The notes under the pieces are model-generated. The model did not search any database. It worked only from the letters and a program-made list of their open reading frames with translations, and had not been told where the DNA came from. Source: Candidatus Methanoperedens sp. (GTDB lineage: Archaea; Halobacteriota; Methanosarcinia; Methanosarcinales; Methanoperedenaceae). From it: a stretch of 55,415 nt of DNA. Within the stretch, counting starts at the first letter, position 1, and each line of letters begins with the position of its first letter. Of the stretch, positions 1 to 8,094 are shown piece after piece. The position numbers and the translations under genes are program-made. Location: contig JAPMTR010000079.1 in NCBI GenBank assembly GCA_026552975.1, positions 1 through 55,415 of the forward strand, given 5' to 3'.

Positions 1-115
1 TTTTTCTGATCCTTGCAGGTATGATAACCTGTCCTTTTGCGCTAATTGTTATTGTTTCGTCGTCCATAGTTTACACAGTTTACTAGTAAGACGTATGAGA
101 AGATATAATTTTTTG

Positions 116-125
116 TATGGCCATA
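116..125. promoter_or_regulatory. Perfect palindrome upstream of decayed cohesin gene
   Basis: TATGGCCATA is a perfect 10-bp palindrome starting 44 bases before the ATG of the cohesin remnant at 160. The same palindrome, followed by the same TGATT, lies exactly 44 bases before the ATG of the intact cohesin gene at 2195. Equal spacing in two paralogues suggests a shared operator or promoter element, or simply a duplicated upstream region. No protein is known to bind it. Confidence 0.45.
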
Positions 126-159
126 TGATTCATGATTATGTTGACATATTTTTGTGTAC

Positions 160-288
160 ATGAGAATTATTAAAATAATCCTATCAGCTTTTATAATAGC
201 AATGTTAATCGGCAATTCATCTGCCATTTCTGTGAGCATTCATCCATCGAATCTGGAAGTCACCCCGGGTGAGAGTTTCGAGTTTTAA
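160..288 (+). pseudogene. Remnant of a secreted cohesin-domain protein (N-terminus only)
   Basis: A 42-codon reading frame encodes a typical signal peptide (short basic start, then a hydrophobic run ending near NSSA) followed by the first strand of a cohesin domain (ISVSIHPSNLEVTPGESFEF). It aligns in register with the N-terminus of the intact protein starting at 2195, where HVTVLPADQNVATGESFNLN occupies the same place. The frame ends in TAA exactly where homology should continue; the next codons read Leu-Asn-Ile and then another stop. No further cohesin sequence follows before 440. I read this as a decayed fourth member of the surface cluster; a short secreted peptide is the less likely alternative. 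Confidence 0.65.
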
Positions 289-439
289 CTGAATATCTAA
301 TAATACGTTTCCAAATACAAAAAAAAGAATCAATAATCCGATTATCAATTTAATAAACTATTATAAACTATATAAAATCAAAAAAATCTTAAAAATTCTA
401 GAAAAATCTATCTATGTTGTAGTATATCTAATTTTTGGC

Positions 440-2095
440 ATGAGTTTGAATTATCATAATAATACGCATAAACAATATAAGAACAGCATAGAGAATAATA
501 ATGACTATAAATTTAATTCATTAAAATTAATACTATTAATTACAGCATTATTCTTGATACCACACTCTCTTGCAGCAGACGTCATTGTTTCACCATCAAA
601 TAAAATTATCAATCAGGGTCAGGCATTTGAGCTGGATATAAACCTGGATCCCACAGGCACTCCTGTTGCGGGTGCACAATTAAATATCGCCTATAATAAA
701 TCTCTTCTTAAGATCAACAGCATCAAAGAAGGAAATGTCTTCAAAATAAAAGGCTCAAATACATTCTTCAATGCTGGCACAATTAATAATTCAAATGGCA
801 TGGTCGTAAATATCTTTGATGCCATACTTGGCCCTTCAAATGTATCGACAGTTGAAACATTCATAATAATTAATGCAACATCTATTGGTGCTTCTGGTTC
901 ATCAGGTATTTATCTCTCTAACGTAAAAATAAGCGATCCGGACGGTAAAGAAGTTCCTGTTAATATTAAAAACGGCAGCGTTATTATTAATACTCTTCCA
1001 ATTCCTGCTCCCTCCCCCATCCCAAGCCCAACTCCGAGCCCATCTCCAACATCTGTACCCAAACCAACTATATCCCCAATTCTTCCCCCCAATCCAGCAA
1101 CGACTCAAGGAATTATTTTCTTTGATGATATGGAAACAGGAAAAAATCTATGGATTTCATCAGGATTGTGGCATATCACAACAAACCGTTCTAACAGCCC
1201 CCATAGAAGTTTCTGGTATGGGCAGGAAATGTCTGGAAATTATGATACAGGTATTTTGAATTCAGGATATCTTATATCTCCACCTATCAATCTTTCAGGT
1301 GTAACAGATCCCTTGTTGTCATTTATAAGCTGGTACAATACAGAAAATGGTATGACCTACGATAAAAAGATAATCCAGATATCAATAGATGATGGCCTGA
1401 TTTGGGTAACGATGAAACAAATATCAGATACTCAATCCCAATGGAATATCGAACAAATAGACATATCATCTTATGCAGGTAAAACAATAAAGATCAGGTT
1501 CTACTTTGATTCAATAGATTCATATTATAACAACTTTGAAGGCTGGTATGTCGACAATGTAAAAATTGAGTCAAAATCTCCAAACCCGACCCCAACTCCT
1601 GCTCCCGACCAAGGCGCTATTTTCTTTGATGACATGGAAACAGGAAAAAATCCATGGGTTTCGTCTGGATTATGGCATATCACCACAAAACTATCAAATA
1701 GTCCCAATAAGAGTTTCTGGTATGGGCAGGAAATGTCTGGAAATTATGATACAGGTATTTTAAATTCAGGAGCGCTCATTTCTCCATCCATCAGTCTAAC
1801 CGGAATAACTAATCCAATGTTATCATTTATGAGCTGGTATAATACAGAAAACGGTATAACCTACGATAAAAAGATAATCCAGTTATCAATAGATAATGGT
1901 CTGAACTGGGTAACATTGAAACAAATATCGGATACAAAATCCCAATGGAATATCGAACAAATAGACATCTCATCTTATGTGGGTAATAAAATAAAGATCA
2001 GGTTTTATTTTGATACAATAGATTCTTATTATAATACCTATGAAGGCTGGTATGTCGACAATATAAAAATTGAGTCTAAAGCTCCAACGGTTTAG
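440..2095 (+). CDS. Secreted cohesin protein with two duplicated jelly-roll domains
   Basis: The protein has 551 residues. After a polar N-terminus of about 26 residues comes a hydrophobic signal segment (about 27-45, ending SLAAD). A type I cohesin-like domain follows (about 46-184, with the family features VAGAQLNIAYN and NGSVIIN), then a Pro/Ser/Thr linker (about 188-225). Two domains of about 155 residues come last, each starting FFDDMETG and ending WYVDN(V/I)KIES, separated by a short PTPTPAP linker. They resemble the MAM-like/choice-of-anchor-J jelly rolls of InhA-type secreted proteins, which often bind glycans. No membrane anchor is visible, so retention would depend on partner binding. 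It heads a set of three cohesin genes on the same strand. A TATA-like ACTATATAAAAT lies at about 367-378. The long stretch before the signal peptide makes the start uncertain. Confidence 0.8.
   Translation: MSLNYHNNTHKQYKNSIENNNDYKFNSLKLILLITALFLIPHSLAADVIVSPSNKIINQGQAFELDINLDPTGTPVAGAQLNIAYNKSLLKINSIKEGNVFKIKGSNTFFNAGTINNSNGMVVNIFDAILGPSNVSTVETFIIINATSIGASGSSGIYLSNVKISDPDGKEVPVNIKNGSVIINTLPIPAPSPIPSPTPSPSPTSVPKPTISPILPPNPATTQGIIFFDDMETGKNLWISSGLWHITTNRSNSPHRSFWYGQEMSGNYDTGILNSGYLISPPINLSGVTDPLLSFISWYNTENGMTYDKKIIQISIDDGLIWVTMKQISDTQSQWNIEQIDISSYAGKTIKIRFYFDSIDSYYNNFEGWYVDNVKIESKSPNPTPTPAPDQGAIFFDDMETGKNPWVSSGLWHITTKLSNSPNKSFWYGQEMSGNYDTGILNSGALISPSISLTGITNPMLSFMSWYNTENGITYDKKIIQLSIDNGLNWVTLKQISDTKSQWNIEQIDISSYVGNKIKIRFYFDTIDSYYNTYEGWYVDNIKIESKAPTV
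1112..1580 (+). repeat. Intragenic tandem duplication, copy 1
   Basis: This is the first of two copies of a 504-bp (168-codon) period inside the cohesin gene. The copies match closely at DNA level, including many synonymous positions (for example TTTGATGATATGGAAACAGG against TTTGATGACATGGAAACAGG). That points to a recent in-frame duplication of a complete domain rather than an old one. Confidence 0.85.
1616..2084 (+). repeat. Intragenic tandem duplication, copy 2
   Basis: Second copy of the 504-bp period. It starts just after the PTPTPAP linker and ends at the last conserved KIES. Differences from copy 1 are scattered substitutions that keep the reading frame. Confidence 0.85.
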
Positions 2096-2150
2096 AATTT
2101 AGATTTTTTAGCCCATACTTTTTTAATTAATTTACATTAAATCTGTTTTT

Positions 2151-2160
2151 TATGGCCATA
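2151..2160. promoter_or_regulatory. Perfect palindrome upstream of cohesin-dockerin gene
   Basis: A second TATGGCCATA, again followed by TGATT and again starting 44 bases before the ATG (2195). It lies in the 99-bp gap after the previous cohesin gene, so it could drive or regulate the 2195/3391 gene pair separately. Confidence 0.45.
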
Positions 2161-2194
2161 TGATTCTTACTAATGTTCATATATTCCTGTAAAC

Positions 2195-3394
2195 ATGAAA
2201 AATATTATAATTTTAGTATCTATATTCATATTTGTTTGCTTGATCGGGACTTCTAATGCTGCCCATGTAACTGTTCTACCTGCAGATCAAAATGTTGCAA
2301 CTGGTGAGAGCTTTAATCTGAATGTGACCATCGATCCAGAGGGGGTTTCGATAGCAGGCGCCCAGTTAAATGTGGCGTATAACCAATCCGTTCTAAATGT
2401 TAATAGCGTTGCAGAGGGTAATCTTTTTACCCAAAATGGGGCAAGTACATTTTTCAATAACGGCACGATCAATAATTCAATAGGTACGGTCATAAATATT
2501 TTTGATGCTATCATTGGCAGGAAGAATATCTCAACTTCCGGAGTATTTTTAACGATCAACTTCACAGTTGTAGGTTCATCTGGAGGCTCAAATATTACGC
2601 TCTCAAATGTCAAGATCAGCGATCCTGATGGATTACCTGTCTTATTAAATACAAGCAATGGAAGTGTGACCATCAATAGTCCACCTGTATTGAATGCTAT
2701 CGGAGATCAAAATATAGATGAAGCACAGACTCTCACCATTACCCTTTCTTCAACAGATGCAGATGGGGATATTCTTGATTATTCTGCTTCTAACCTTCCT
2801 TCGGGTGCACAATTTAATACATCAACAAGAATTTTCCAGTGGACCCCCGGTTACACACAATCAGGCACTTATCCCTCCGTACATTTTGAAGTATCAGATG
2901 GGAATTTGACCGATAGTGAAAATATCTCAATAACTGTGAACAATGTTAACAGGCCACCAACATTTACGGCAATACCTTCAAATGAATCCATATTTAACGA
3001 AACAGATACAATAACTATCAGCATTTCAGCAAGTGATCCAGATAGTGATCCATTAACATATTCAATAAAGATCGATGGGATAGAGATGTCAACATCCACA
3101 ACTTATGATTGGGTTACCAATAACAGCAGTTCAGGAAATCATGTTATAAATATATCTGTAAATGACGGTACAGAAATCGTCTCAGAAACAATAATGGTCT
3201 ATATCAACAATTATTATCCGCGATATGACATCAATCAAGATGGGGTCGTAGACATAGGTGACCTTACAGTTATCGGACAATATTTCAACGAGGATGTTAC
3301 TCACCCTTATCCAAGATATGATGTGAACATGGATGGGAAAGTGAATATAATGGATATTGTCTTAGCTGCAGGGCATTATGGAGAATATACATGA
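2195..3394 (+). CDS. Secreted cohesin and dockerin protein
   Basis: The protein has 399 residues. Signal peptide about 1-22 (ends SNAA); cohesin-like domain about 23-158 (AGAQLNVAYN, SDPDG); a cadherin/Ig-like domain about 161-255 (LNAIGDQNIDEAQTLTIT, then FEVSDG); a second Ig-like domain about 257-338; and a C-terminal dockerin about 340-399. The dockerin has two calcium-binding repeats, YDINQDGVVDIGDL and YDVNMDGKVNIMDI, each with the Asp/Asn ladder of F-hand loops. Cohesins bind dockerins, so one chain carrying both could polymerise or bridge the neighbouring cohesin proteins. The stop overlaps the next start (ATGA at 3391-3394), implying translational coupling to the anchored cohesin protein. 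Confidence 0.85.
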   Translation: MKNIIILVSIFIFVCLIGTSNAAHVTVLPADQNVATGESFNLNVTIDPEGVSIAGAQLNVAYNQSVLNVNSVAEGNLFTQNGASTFFNNGTINNSIGTVINIFDAIIGRKNISTSGVFLTINFTVVGSSGGSNITLSNVKISDPDGLPVLLNTSNGSVTINSPPVLNAIGDQNIDEAQTLTITLSSTDADGDILDYSASNLPSGAQFNTSTRIFQWTPGYTQSGTYPSVHFEVSDGNLTDSENISITVNNVNRPPTFTAIPSNESIFNETDTITISISASDPDSDPLTYSIKIDGIEMSTSTTYDWVTNNSSSGNHVINISVNDGTEIVSETIMVYINNYYPRYDINQDGVVDIGDLTVIGQYFNEDVTHPYPRYDVNMDGKVNIMDIVLAAGHYGEYT

Positions 3395-4635
3395 AAACAG
3401 ATAAACTGTTAATATATTCATATATCTCACTCTTATTAATGGGGGCAGGGATCTTAAATGCCAGCGCTGTCACTGTTTCCATTAATCCTCAGGATGTAAT
3501 TGAGGGCCAGACGTTCGATGCTAGAGTAATTATCGACCCACAAGGGCAAACGATAGCAGGTGCTCAAACAGACCTGGAATATGATTTTTCAAATATCAGG
3601 ATAAACAACATCTCTGAAGGGGATCTCTTCAATAAGGATGGATCAAGTACATTTTTCAGTAGTGGTATAATAGATAATTCCCTGGGAAAAGCAATAAATA
3701 TCTATGGGGCATTACTCGGTTCAGCTAATGTAAAAACAGTGGGAACATTTATAATTATCAATGCAACGGCACTCGTTTCAACAAATTCAGCGAATATAAC
3801 ATTTACGAATATCCTTGTTGTTGGCCCGCAGGGTGACCAGGTTTATCCAGTTCCAATAACAACGAATCCCAACCAGATCGAAGATGGATTTATCACTGGT
3901 GGGGCAGTTCCTGTAATAGGGGGTGGAGGTAGCGGAGGCGGCGGAGGTGGTGGTGGGAACTCAGGGGAGAACGTATCCAATATCGAAGTGATCGAAAAAT
4001 ATGATCTCCCTATATCCAGAGATGCCCTTACATCCTACAGATTCGCTCATGAGACCAATCCAATAATGTTCGTAAATATTACGGGCAACACAAGCCTTGG
4101 CATAATAACGACATCGGTGGAAGTATTGAAGGATAGCTCAACCCTTATGAGCACCCGTCCAGAAGGGATCGTTTATAAGAATGCCAATATCTGGGTGGGA
4201 ACATCGGGATATGCAACGCCAAAGAATATCAAAGAAGCGCGGATCACATTCAGGGTTTTGAACTCATGGATCGAAGCAAATGGTCTGTCAGGTAGCGATG
4301 TGAAAATGACCAAATGGGATAAAAACCAGTGGATCCAGCTTGAAACATCTGAAAAACAGAAGAATGATATATATACATTTTATGAAGCAAAGACAAATAG
4401 ATTCTCACCTTTTGCGATCGTAGCAGCAAAGGTACCTAAAAACATTCCTGTCCTGGCGTTTGAGATCATGGATAAACCTGCTATGACTCAAACTCCATCA
4501 GCGGTATCGATAACTGAGTTGCCAGCAGAGCCTACCCCAATTCGAGCAGGATTATATTTTCAGATAGCAGTTGCAATAATATTTATTCTGATAATAGTGG
4601 CAGGGGTGAATATTATGAAAACGAGAAAAGAGTGA
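3391..4635 (+). CDS. Membrane-anchored cohesin protein with PGF-pre-PGF-like domain
   Basis: The protein has 414 residues. Signal peptide about 1-26; cohesin-like domain about 27-160 (AGAQTDLEYD); a Gly-rich flexible linker (about 175-191); then a domain of about 170 residues. That domain has the pattern of archaeal PGF-pre-PGF surface modules (ISRDALTSYRF near its start, VEVLKDSSTLM, FSPFAIVAAK at its end). A final hydrophobic helix (about 387-409) is followed by KTRKE. The helix lacks the Pro-Gly-Phe triplet of PGF-CTERM, so it looks like a permanent membrane anchor rather than an archaeosortase substrate. It overlaps the preceding cohesin-dockerin gene by 4 bases. The likely role is to tether dockerin-bearing partners to the cell surface. 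Confidence 0.8.
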   Translation: MKTDKLLIYSYISLLLMGAGILNASAVTVSINPQDVIEGQTFDARVIIDPQGQTIAGAQTDLEYDFSNIRINNISEGDLFNKDGSSTFFSSGIIDNSLGKAINIYGALLGSANVKTVGTFIIINATALVSTNSANITFTNILVVGPQGDQVYPVPITTNPNQIEDGFITGGAVPVIGGGGSGGGGGGGGNSGENVSNIEVIEKYDLPISRDALTSYRFAHETNPIMFVNITGNTSLGIITTSVEVLKDSSTLMSTRPEGIVYKNANIWVGTSGYATPKNIKEARITFRVLNSWIEANGLSGSDVKMTKWDKNQWIQLETSEKQKNDIYTFYEAKTNRFSPFAIVAAKVPKNIPVLAFEIMDKPAMTQTPSAVSITELPAEPTPIRAGLYFQIAVAIIFILIIVAGVNIMKTRKE

Positions 4636-4657
4636 TATGAGTGATATTTTTTTTAAT

Positions 4658-4861
4658 TTAAATCCCTTTAATAGTTGTTTTGAGGTCTCTTAGCATATAT
4701 ATTACTGCAAGTGTGCTAAAAAGGATTTCAATAGATTTAATGTACATCCTGTCTTCATAAAAGGTAATTCCATTCGGGGAGGCTATGGCCAGTGAAATTA
4801 GTATTATGGCCGAAATACCGAATGATATAGAAATGATCCTGAGAATTTTTTCACGTATCAC
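4658..4861 (-). CDS. Small two-helix membrane protein, unknown
   Basis: The protein has 67 residues and starts at GTG. Two hydrophobic helices (about 9-28 and 45-60) are separated by a polar segment rich in Tyr/Asp/Arg, with a basic C-terminus. It runs opposite to the cohesin genes. The overall plan resembles the 74-residue protein at 21552-21776, but I see no clear sequence identity. Function unknown. Confidence 0.5.
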   Translation of the reverse strand: MIREKILRIISISFGISAIILISLAIASPNGITFYEDRMYIKSIEILFSTLAVIYMLRDLKTTIKGI

Positions 4862-4881
4862 AATATATACATCATTCTGGC

Positions 4882-4941
4882 AGTATTTAATTATATCTGT
4901 TATATTCTACAAAAAAAATAATAATAATACTTATTATAATG
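4882..4941. repeat. Solo copy of AT-rich repeat tail
   Basis: The sequence running from AGTATTTAATTATATCTG through TTATATTCTACAAAAAAAA to ATAATACTTATTATAATG matches the tails of the two repeat units at 34298-34357 and 34516-34574. The folded head of those units is absent here. The copy lies in the gap upstream of the minus-strand small membrane gene and the plus-strand sugar dehydrogenase. Low complexity lowers confidence, but the order of blocks is the same in all three. Confidence 0.5.
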
Positions 4942-5025
4942 AGTTAGTTCAATATGATAACAAATAAATAATTCAATAACACTAAAATTTATTATGGTGG
5001 CGACCAATTAAACCTTCAGAAGATT

Positions 5026-6450
5026 ATGAATAAACTTAATGAAATAATCAAGAAAAAAGGACCAATAAGAAAAGTTGGCGTAATTGGAATGGGTTATGTG
5101 GGTATTCCATCTGCTGTATTATTTGCAGAAAAATTTGATTTTGTTTGGGGGTTCCAGAGGGATTCTGCGAGTTCAGGGTATAAAATAGATATGCTCAATA
5201 AAGGGATCTGCCCACTCAAAGGAGAAGAACCAGGACTTGAAGACCTGATAAAAAAAGTCCGTAAGCAGGGAAGATTTGAAAGTACATCCGATTTCTCAAA
5301 GATAAAAGACGTTGATGCTGTCACTCTTGCCATACAGACCCCATTTAAAGATAAGGGAGAGCTTGAACCTGATTTTGGGGCACTCGAAGAAGGAATAAGA
5401 CAGATAGGTAAATATCTTAATGAAGGTGTTCTGGTCGTTCTTGAATCAACGATCACACCCGGAACAACAAAGGATCTTGCTGCAGATATCCTGAAAGAAG
5501 AATCTGGATTGATCCCCGGGGAAGACTTTGCGCTTGCGCATGCCCCGGAAAGAGTGATGGTGGGAAGACTAATCCAGAATATCCAGGAACATGACAGGAT
5601 CGTGGGCGGGATAAATAAAGACAGTACAGACCGCGCGGTTGAACTTTACAGTCCAGTTCTTACAAAAGGCAAGATCATAGCTATGGATTCAACAGCTGCG
5701 GAAGTAACAAAGACGGCTGAGAATACCTTCAGGGACTTACAGATCGCAGCTATGAACGAACTGGCGCTATATTGCGAAGCCATGAGAATAAATGTCTATG
5801 ATGTAAGAACAGGTATTGATAGCTTAAAAGGCGAAGGAATAACAAGAGCTGTCCTCTATCCGGGCGCAGGTGTAGGGGGACATTGTTTGACTAAAGATAC
5901 CTATCACCTCGAAAGGGGGGTCAAAATATCTGGCTCAAGACTGGATTATCCAGCAGATTCTGAATCTCTTTATGTCCTTGCGCGAAAAATAAATGATTTC
6001 ATGCCAGAGCACATGTATAATCTTACCCTGGAAGCATTGACGCGAGCAGGCGGGAAATTCAAAGGATCAAAAATAGCCCTGCTTGGATGGGCTTTCCTGA
6101 ACAATTCGGACGATATGAGAAATACGCCATCGCAACCTTATTTTGACATGGTGAGAAAAGCCGGGGCGAAGGTCTATGTCCATGACCCTTATGTTCTTGA
6201 GGACGGAGACCTAAAAATTTCCCAGGATCTGAACGAATGTATAAAGGGGGCTGCAGCGGTAGTTATTTTTACCGGGCATAAGCATTATTCAGGTCTTAAG
6301 GCAAATGATATTAAAAAATCAGCGGGATGCCCTCATCCAATAATCATTGATGGAAGGAATGTTGTTGACCCTGATGCTTTCATCAAGGAAGGATTTATTT
6401 ATAAAGGCATTGGGCGTGGAGACAAAAACAACCACGAAATATGTATATAG
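5026..6450 (+). CDS. Nucleotide-sugar dehydrogenase (UDP-ManNAc/UDP-GlcNAc type)
   Basis: The protein has 474 residues and belongs to the UDP-glucose/GDP-mannose dehydrogenase family. These enzymes oxidise C6 of a nucleotide sugar twice with NAD+ to give a uronic acid. The N-terminal Rossmann motif is VGVIGMGYVGIPSA (about 18-31). The middle domain follows, and the catalytic Cys lies in GAGVGGHCLTKDTYHL. The C-terminal UDP-binding domain includes LLGWAFLNNSDDMRNTPS. The sequence is closest in feel to WecC/UDP-N-acetyl-mannosaminuronate enzymes. It converges with a Gfo/Idh/MocA oxidoreductase, and the pair would fit synthesis of a uronic or diamino-uronic acid sugar for surface glycans. The exact substrate cannot be told. 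Confidence 0.85.
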   Translation: MNKLNEIIKKKGPIRKVGVIGMGYVGIPSAVLFAEKFDFVWGFQRDSASSGYKIDMLNKGICPLKGEEPGLEDLIKKVRKQGRFESTSDFSKIKDVDAVTLAIQTPFKDKGELEPDFGALEEGIRQIGKYLNEGVLVVLESTITPGTTKDLAADILKEESGLIPGEDFALAHAPERVMVGRLIQNIQEHDRIVGGINKDSTDRAVELYSPVLTKGKIIAMDSTAAEVTKTAENTFRDLQIAAMNELALYCEAMRINVYDVRTGIDSLKGEGITRAVLYPGAGVGGHCLTKDTYHLERGVKISGSRLDYPADSESLYVLARKINDFMPEHMYNLTLEALTRAGGKFKGSKIALLGWAFLNNSDDMRNTPSQPYFDMVRKAGAKVYVHDPYVLEDGDLKISQDLNECIKGAAAVVIFTGHKHYSGLKANDIKKSAGCPHPIIIDGRNVVDPDAFIKEGFIYKGIGRGDKNNHEICI

Positions 6451-6469
6451 GGATTTAATCATAGTGGAA

Positions 6470-6493
6470 AAAAAATTTTCGCAAAAATTTTTT
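6470..6493. terminator. Bidirectional A/T hairpin between convergent genes
   Basis: AAAAAATTTT, a CGCA loop and AAAATTTTTT form a perfect 10-bp stem between the ends of the plus-strand dehydrogenase and the minus-strand oxidoreductase, overlapping the last two bases of the latter. T runs lie on both strands, so either transcript could end here. Confidence 0.45.
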
Positions 6494-7433
6494 AATTAAT
6501 ACCTATAGCTTTTCCTTTTTGATAAGATTCAATAGCAGCCATTGCAACTTCAAGAGCATGCTTGCTTGTCTTTCCATCTGAAATTACTTGAGTATCATTG
6601 CGTATGGATCTGATGAAATGTTCCAGTTCATTTTTCAATGGTTCTTTTTGTTCCACCTTGGCTGTCCTGATCCAGCCCTCATCATGCAATTCAACGGTCT
6701 GTTTTATATAATCAAGATACGCAACGCCTTTTAATCCTATTGCGGTAAGATTTCGGATCTTATGTGGCGTCAGCCAGTTCGTTTCCACCATTCCAGAGAG
6801 ATTGGTATCACATCTTAGAAGGATGGATGCATGGTCTTCAAAGGAATGAATATCTTTCCCTGCGATCGTATATACCTCATTGATCTTCTTGTTGTAGAGA
6901 TATGAAATAACATCAATATCATGCACACCAAGATCCATTATTATACCAACGTCGCGTATACGGGGATTGAATGGTCCGACCCTTCTTGAAGATATGGATA
7001 CTATCTTGCCAAGAAGACCTGCATCAACGATCTCTTTTAGTTTTGAGACCGCAGGATTAAATCTTTCAATGTGCCCGACCATCAGTTTCAATTTCGCATC
7101 ATGCGCCGCATTTATCATCATTTCTGCATTTTCAAGGGTATCAGCGATAGGTTTTTCGACAAGCAAATGTGTGCCTGTCTTGATCACGTCCATAGCAACA
7201 TTATAATGAAATGTCGTCGGAACGACTATGCTCACAGCATCAAGTTCCTGTGCCAGTAGTTCGTTATGGTCAAAATATGGGGTAGTATTGTGTGATCTTG
7301 CCAGCGAGATAGCCCGGTTCCTGTCAGTATCACATATCCCTATTAGTTCAACATCTTTCATTTCACTATAAATTCTTATGTGGTGCTGCCCCATCGCACC
7401 GCCACCAATTACGCCAATTCTCAATATAATCAC
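6492..7433 (-). CDS. Gfo/Idh/MocA-family oxidoreductase
   Basis: The protein has 313 residues. The N-terminal Rossmann fold starts IGVIGGGAMGQHHIRIY, and the family signature LLVEKPIADT supplies the catalytic-site Lys. The C-terminal alpha/beta domain includes DLGVHDIDVISYL. Family members oxidise or reduce sugar hydroxyls. Next to a nucleotide-sugar dehydrogenase, the likely reaction is 3-oxidation of a UDP-sugar (UDP-N-acetylglucosamine 3-dehydrogenase type), but this is inferred from context. Confidence 0.75.
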   Translation of the reverse strand: MIILRIGVIGGGAMGQHHIRIYSEMKDVELIGICDTDRNRAISLARSHNTTPYFDHNELLAQELDAVSIVVPTTFHYNVAMDVIKTGTHLLVEKPIADTLENAEMMINAAHDAKLKLMVGHIERFNPAVSKLKEIVDAGLLGKIVSISSRRVGPFNPRIRDVGIIMDLGVHDIDVISYLYNKKINEVYTIAGKDIHSFEDHASILLRCDTNLSGMVETNWLTPHKIRNLTAIGLKGVAYLDYIKQTVELHDEGWIRTAKVEQKEPLKNELEHFIRSIRNDTQVISDGKTSKHALEVAMAAIESYQKGKAIGIN

Positions 7434-7666
7434 CTATGAAATTATAATTAAATATTATTAAATAATATATTTATTATTAATAAATAAAGCCAATATGATG
7501 TATTTTAGGGACAAATTATTTAAATATATCGAAAAATAAAAAATGAGCATAAGAACGCAGAAGTATTGATTTTGAAAGTAGCATCACAACGAATCGATAA
7601 CTTTAAATTCTTAGAATGCTTGTTTTTATGTGAGACTGTCATCCTGACGGGATGCCATTGATATAA

Positions 7667-7795
7667 ATGAATAAAAAAATATCAGATAACCAGCCAAAAC
7701 GACCTGAATTAATGAAAACTGCAGGTAAAAAAGGAATTCAAGCAATTGAAACGTGGATGATCGAGGAATATTATGTTCCATTCCAGGCGTCTTAA
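7667..7795 (+). CDS. Hypothetical 42-residue protein
   Basis: A short reading frame begins MNKKISDNQPKRPELMKTAG and ends EEYYVPFQAS. It has a basic, polar N-terminal half and an aromatic acidic end. The composition looks protein-like (Trp and three Met, no low-complexity run), and it shares the gap with the Cys-rich gene 33 bases downstream. No clear Shine-Dalgarno sequence is seen. A nearby imperfect hairpin (CATCC/GGATG, about 7642-7655) could belong to its leader. I do not recognise it. Confidence 0.4.
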   Translation: MNKKISDNQPKRPELMKTAGKKGIQAIETWMIEEYYVPFQAS

Positions 7796-7828
7796 TTTTT
7801 AATATTTTGGATTGATTGCAGGGCGTGT

Positions 7829-7996
7829 ATGGAAGTTATTGGTGTATGCAGCATCTGTGGATGTCCAGGTAAACAGCAAACATGTATGTTGTGCGGGAAT
7901 TTAATTTGTTCAAAATGTATTAATGCCAAAGGTGTCTGCGTTCATTGTTCTCATGGGAAAGTATTTTCAGCTGGAAAAAGCAACAAATTTCTTTAA
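7829..7996 (+). CDS. Small Cys-rich putative zinc-binding protein
   Basis: The protein has 55 residues and holds three pairs of Cys-x2-Cys spacing (C7/C10, C19/C22, C27/C30), a fourth pair C37/C40, and an extra C12. His39 and His42 are also possible ligands. This is enough for two zinc sites in a cross-brace or B-box-like arrangement. The start ATG follows GCAGGGCGTGT. The basic tail (about 44-55, rich in Lys and Ser) could contact nucleic acid. Function is unknown; an RNA- or protein-binding mini zinc finger is the simplest reading. The regular Cys spacing makes chance unlikely. Confidence 0.75.
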   Translation: MEVIGVCSICGCPGKQQTCMLCGNLICSKCINAKGVCVHCSHGKVFSAGKSNKFL

Positions 7997-8094
7997 AAGT
8001 TCCAATGCATTTTAATACAATGTACTTAATATAGAATTATACAGGAGGCTTTCATATAGAGGAGAACTTAGATGAATTTAAACCAATAAAAGCT

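Noticed and set aside
1112-2084. Long DNA repeat considered as an insertion sequence
   Set aside because: Both copies are in frame within one secreted protein, flanked by linkers, with no transposase or inverted ends.
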